Assembly (NCBI RefSeq): GCF_947507565.1
Contig: NC_089180.1
Coordinates: forward strand, 2,728,001 to 2,792,000
Origin: Oscarella lobularis
Lineage: Eukaryota > Porifera > Homoscleromorpha > Homosclerophorida > Oscarellidae
Length of the DNA stretch: 64,000 bases
Direction of reading: 5' to 3'
Notes under the pieces: model-generated
Seen by the model: only the letters and a program-made list of their open reading frames with translations
What the model was told of the DNA's origin: nothing
Databases searched by the model: none
Shown here: piece after piece, positions 63,991-64,000 of the stretch
Layout: each line of letters begins with the position of its first letter
How positions within the stretch are numbered: position 1 is the stretch's first letter
Translations under genes and position numbers: made by a program

Positions 63991-64000
63991 GGCGGGGTTT

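Overview
This is a scaffold window from a eukaryote, most likely an early-branching animal. The genes that can be followed have spliceosomal introns of only about 47 to 62 nt with GT...AG ends, coding sequence is sparse, and nearly everything recognisable is a transposable element or its debris (Helitron, Ty3/Gypsy, DIRS-type, LINE, Tc1/mariner, pogo, PIF/Harbinger, hAT-like, P-like and MULE-like). This mixture is typical of sponges and cnidarians. A sponge is my guess, but the species cannot be fixed from sequence alone. A 200-bp run of N at 29741-29940 shows a gapped draft assembly. I saw no rRNA, tRNA, CRISPR array, operon or bacterial-type gene.

Left third (1-21500): a decayed gene of a repetitive RING-finger protein family (927-3125, minus), a cluster of palindromic GTCCGG repeats (3148-3760), and one arm of a 1.15-kb inverted duplication carrying a small spliced orphan gene (4020-5173). 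These are followed by an unrecognised minus-strand region, a gag-protease fragment with zinc knuckle (6988-7710), a THAP-domain exon, two copies of a 0.4-kb repeat (one split by a pogo-type MITE), a hAT-like pseudogene, two Tc1-like pseudogenes, MULE-like and tyrosine-recombinase fragments, a broken Helitron and a broken pogo transposase.

Middle (21500-41450): a fragment resembling the DECH-box helicase core of RIG-I-like or Dicer proteins, a two-exon Ulp1/C48 cysteine protease followed by a vestigial PHD-like finger, a 20-mer-type minisatellite, the second arm of the inverted duplication, a duplicated RecQ-like helicase exon, several Ty3/Gypsy fragments (the longest at 32165-35151 with a 3' LTR), a 0.5-kb array of 15-bp self-complementary repeats next to an IS630/Tc1 pseudogene, a LINE 3' end, P-element-like pieces and a DIRS-type RT piece.

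Right third (41459-64000): the best-preserved object is a complete Helitron, 41459-49267 (7.8 kb). It starts 5'-TC after an A, ends with a hairpin plus CTAG before a T, and encodes a spliced RPA-like single-strand DNA-binding protein (three exons) and an uninterrupted 1515-codon Rep/helicase with HUH, two-tyrosine and PIF1-type helicase motifs. The two proteins would act together in rolling-circle transposition: Rep nicks and joins, the helicase unwinds, the RPA-like protein coats single-stranded DNA. Beyond it lie a GTGGTAGA minisatellite, MULE-like and P-like fragments on the minus strand, a foldback element with TTA target duplications, a second pogo MITE, a PIF/Harbinger pseudogene with a convergent MADF-like partner, and the 3' end of another Ty3/Gypsy pol running off the right edge.
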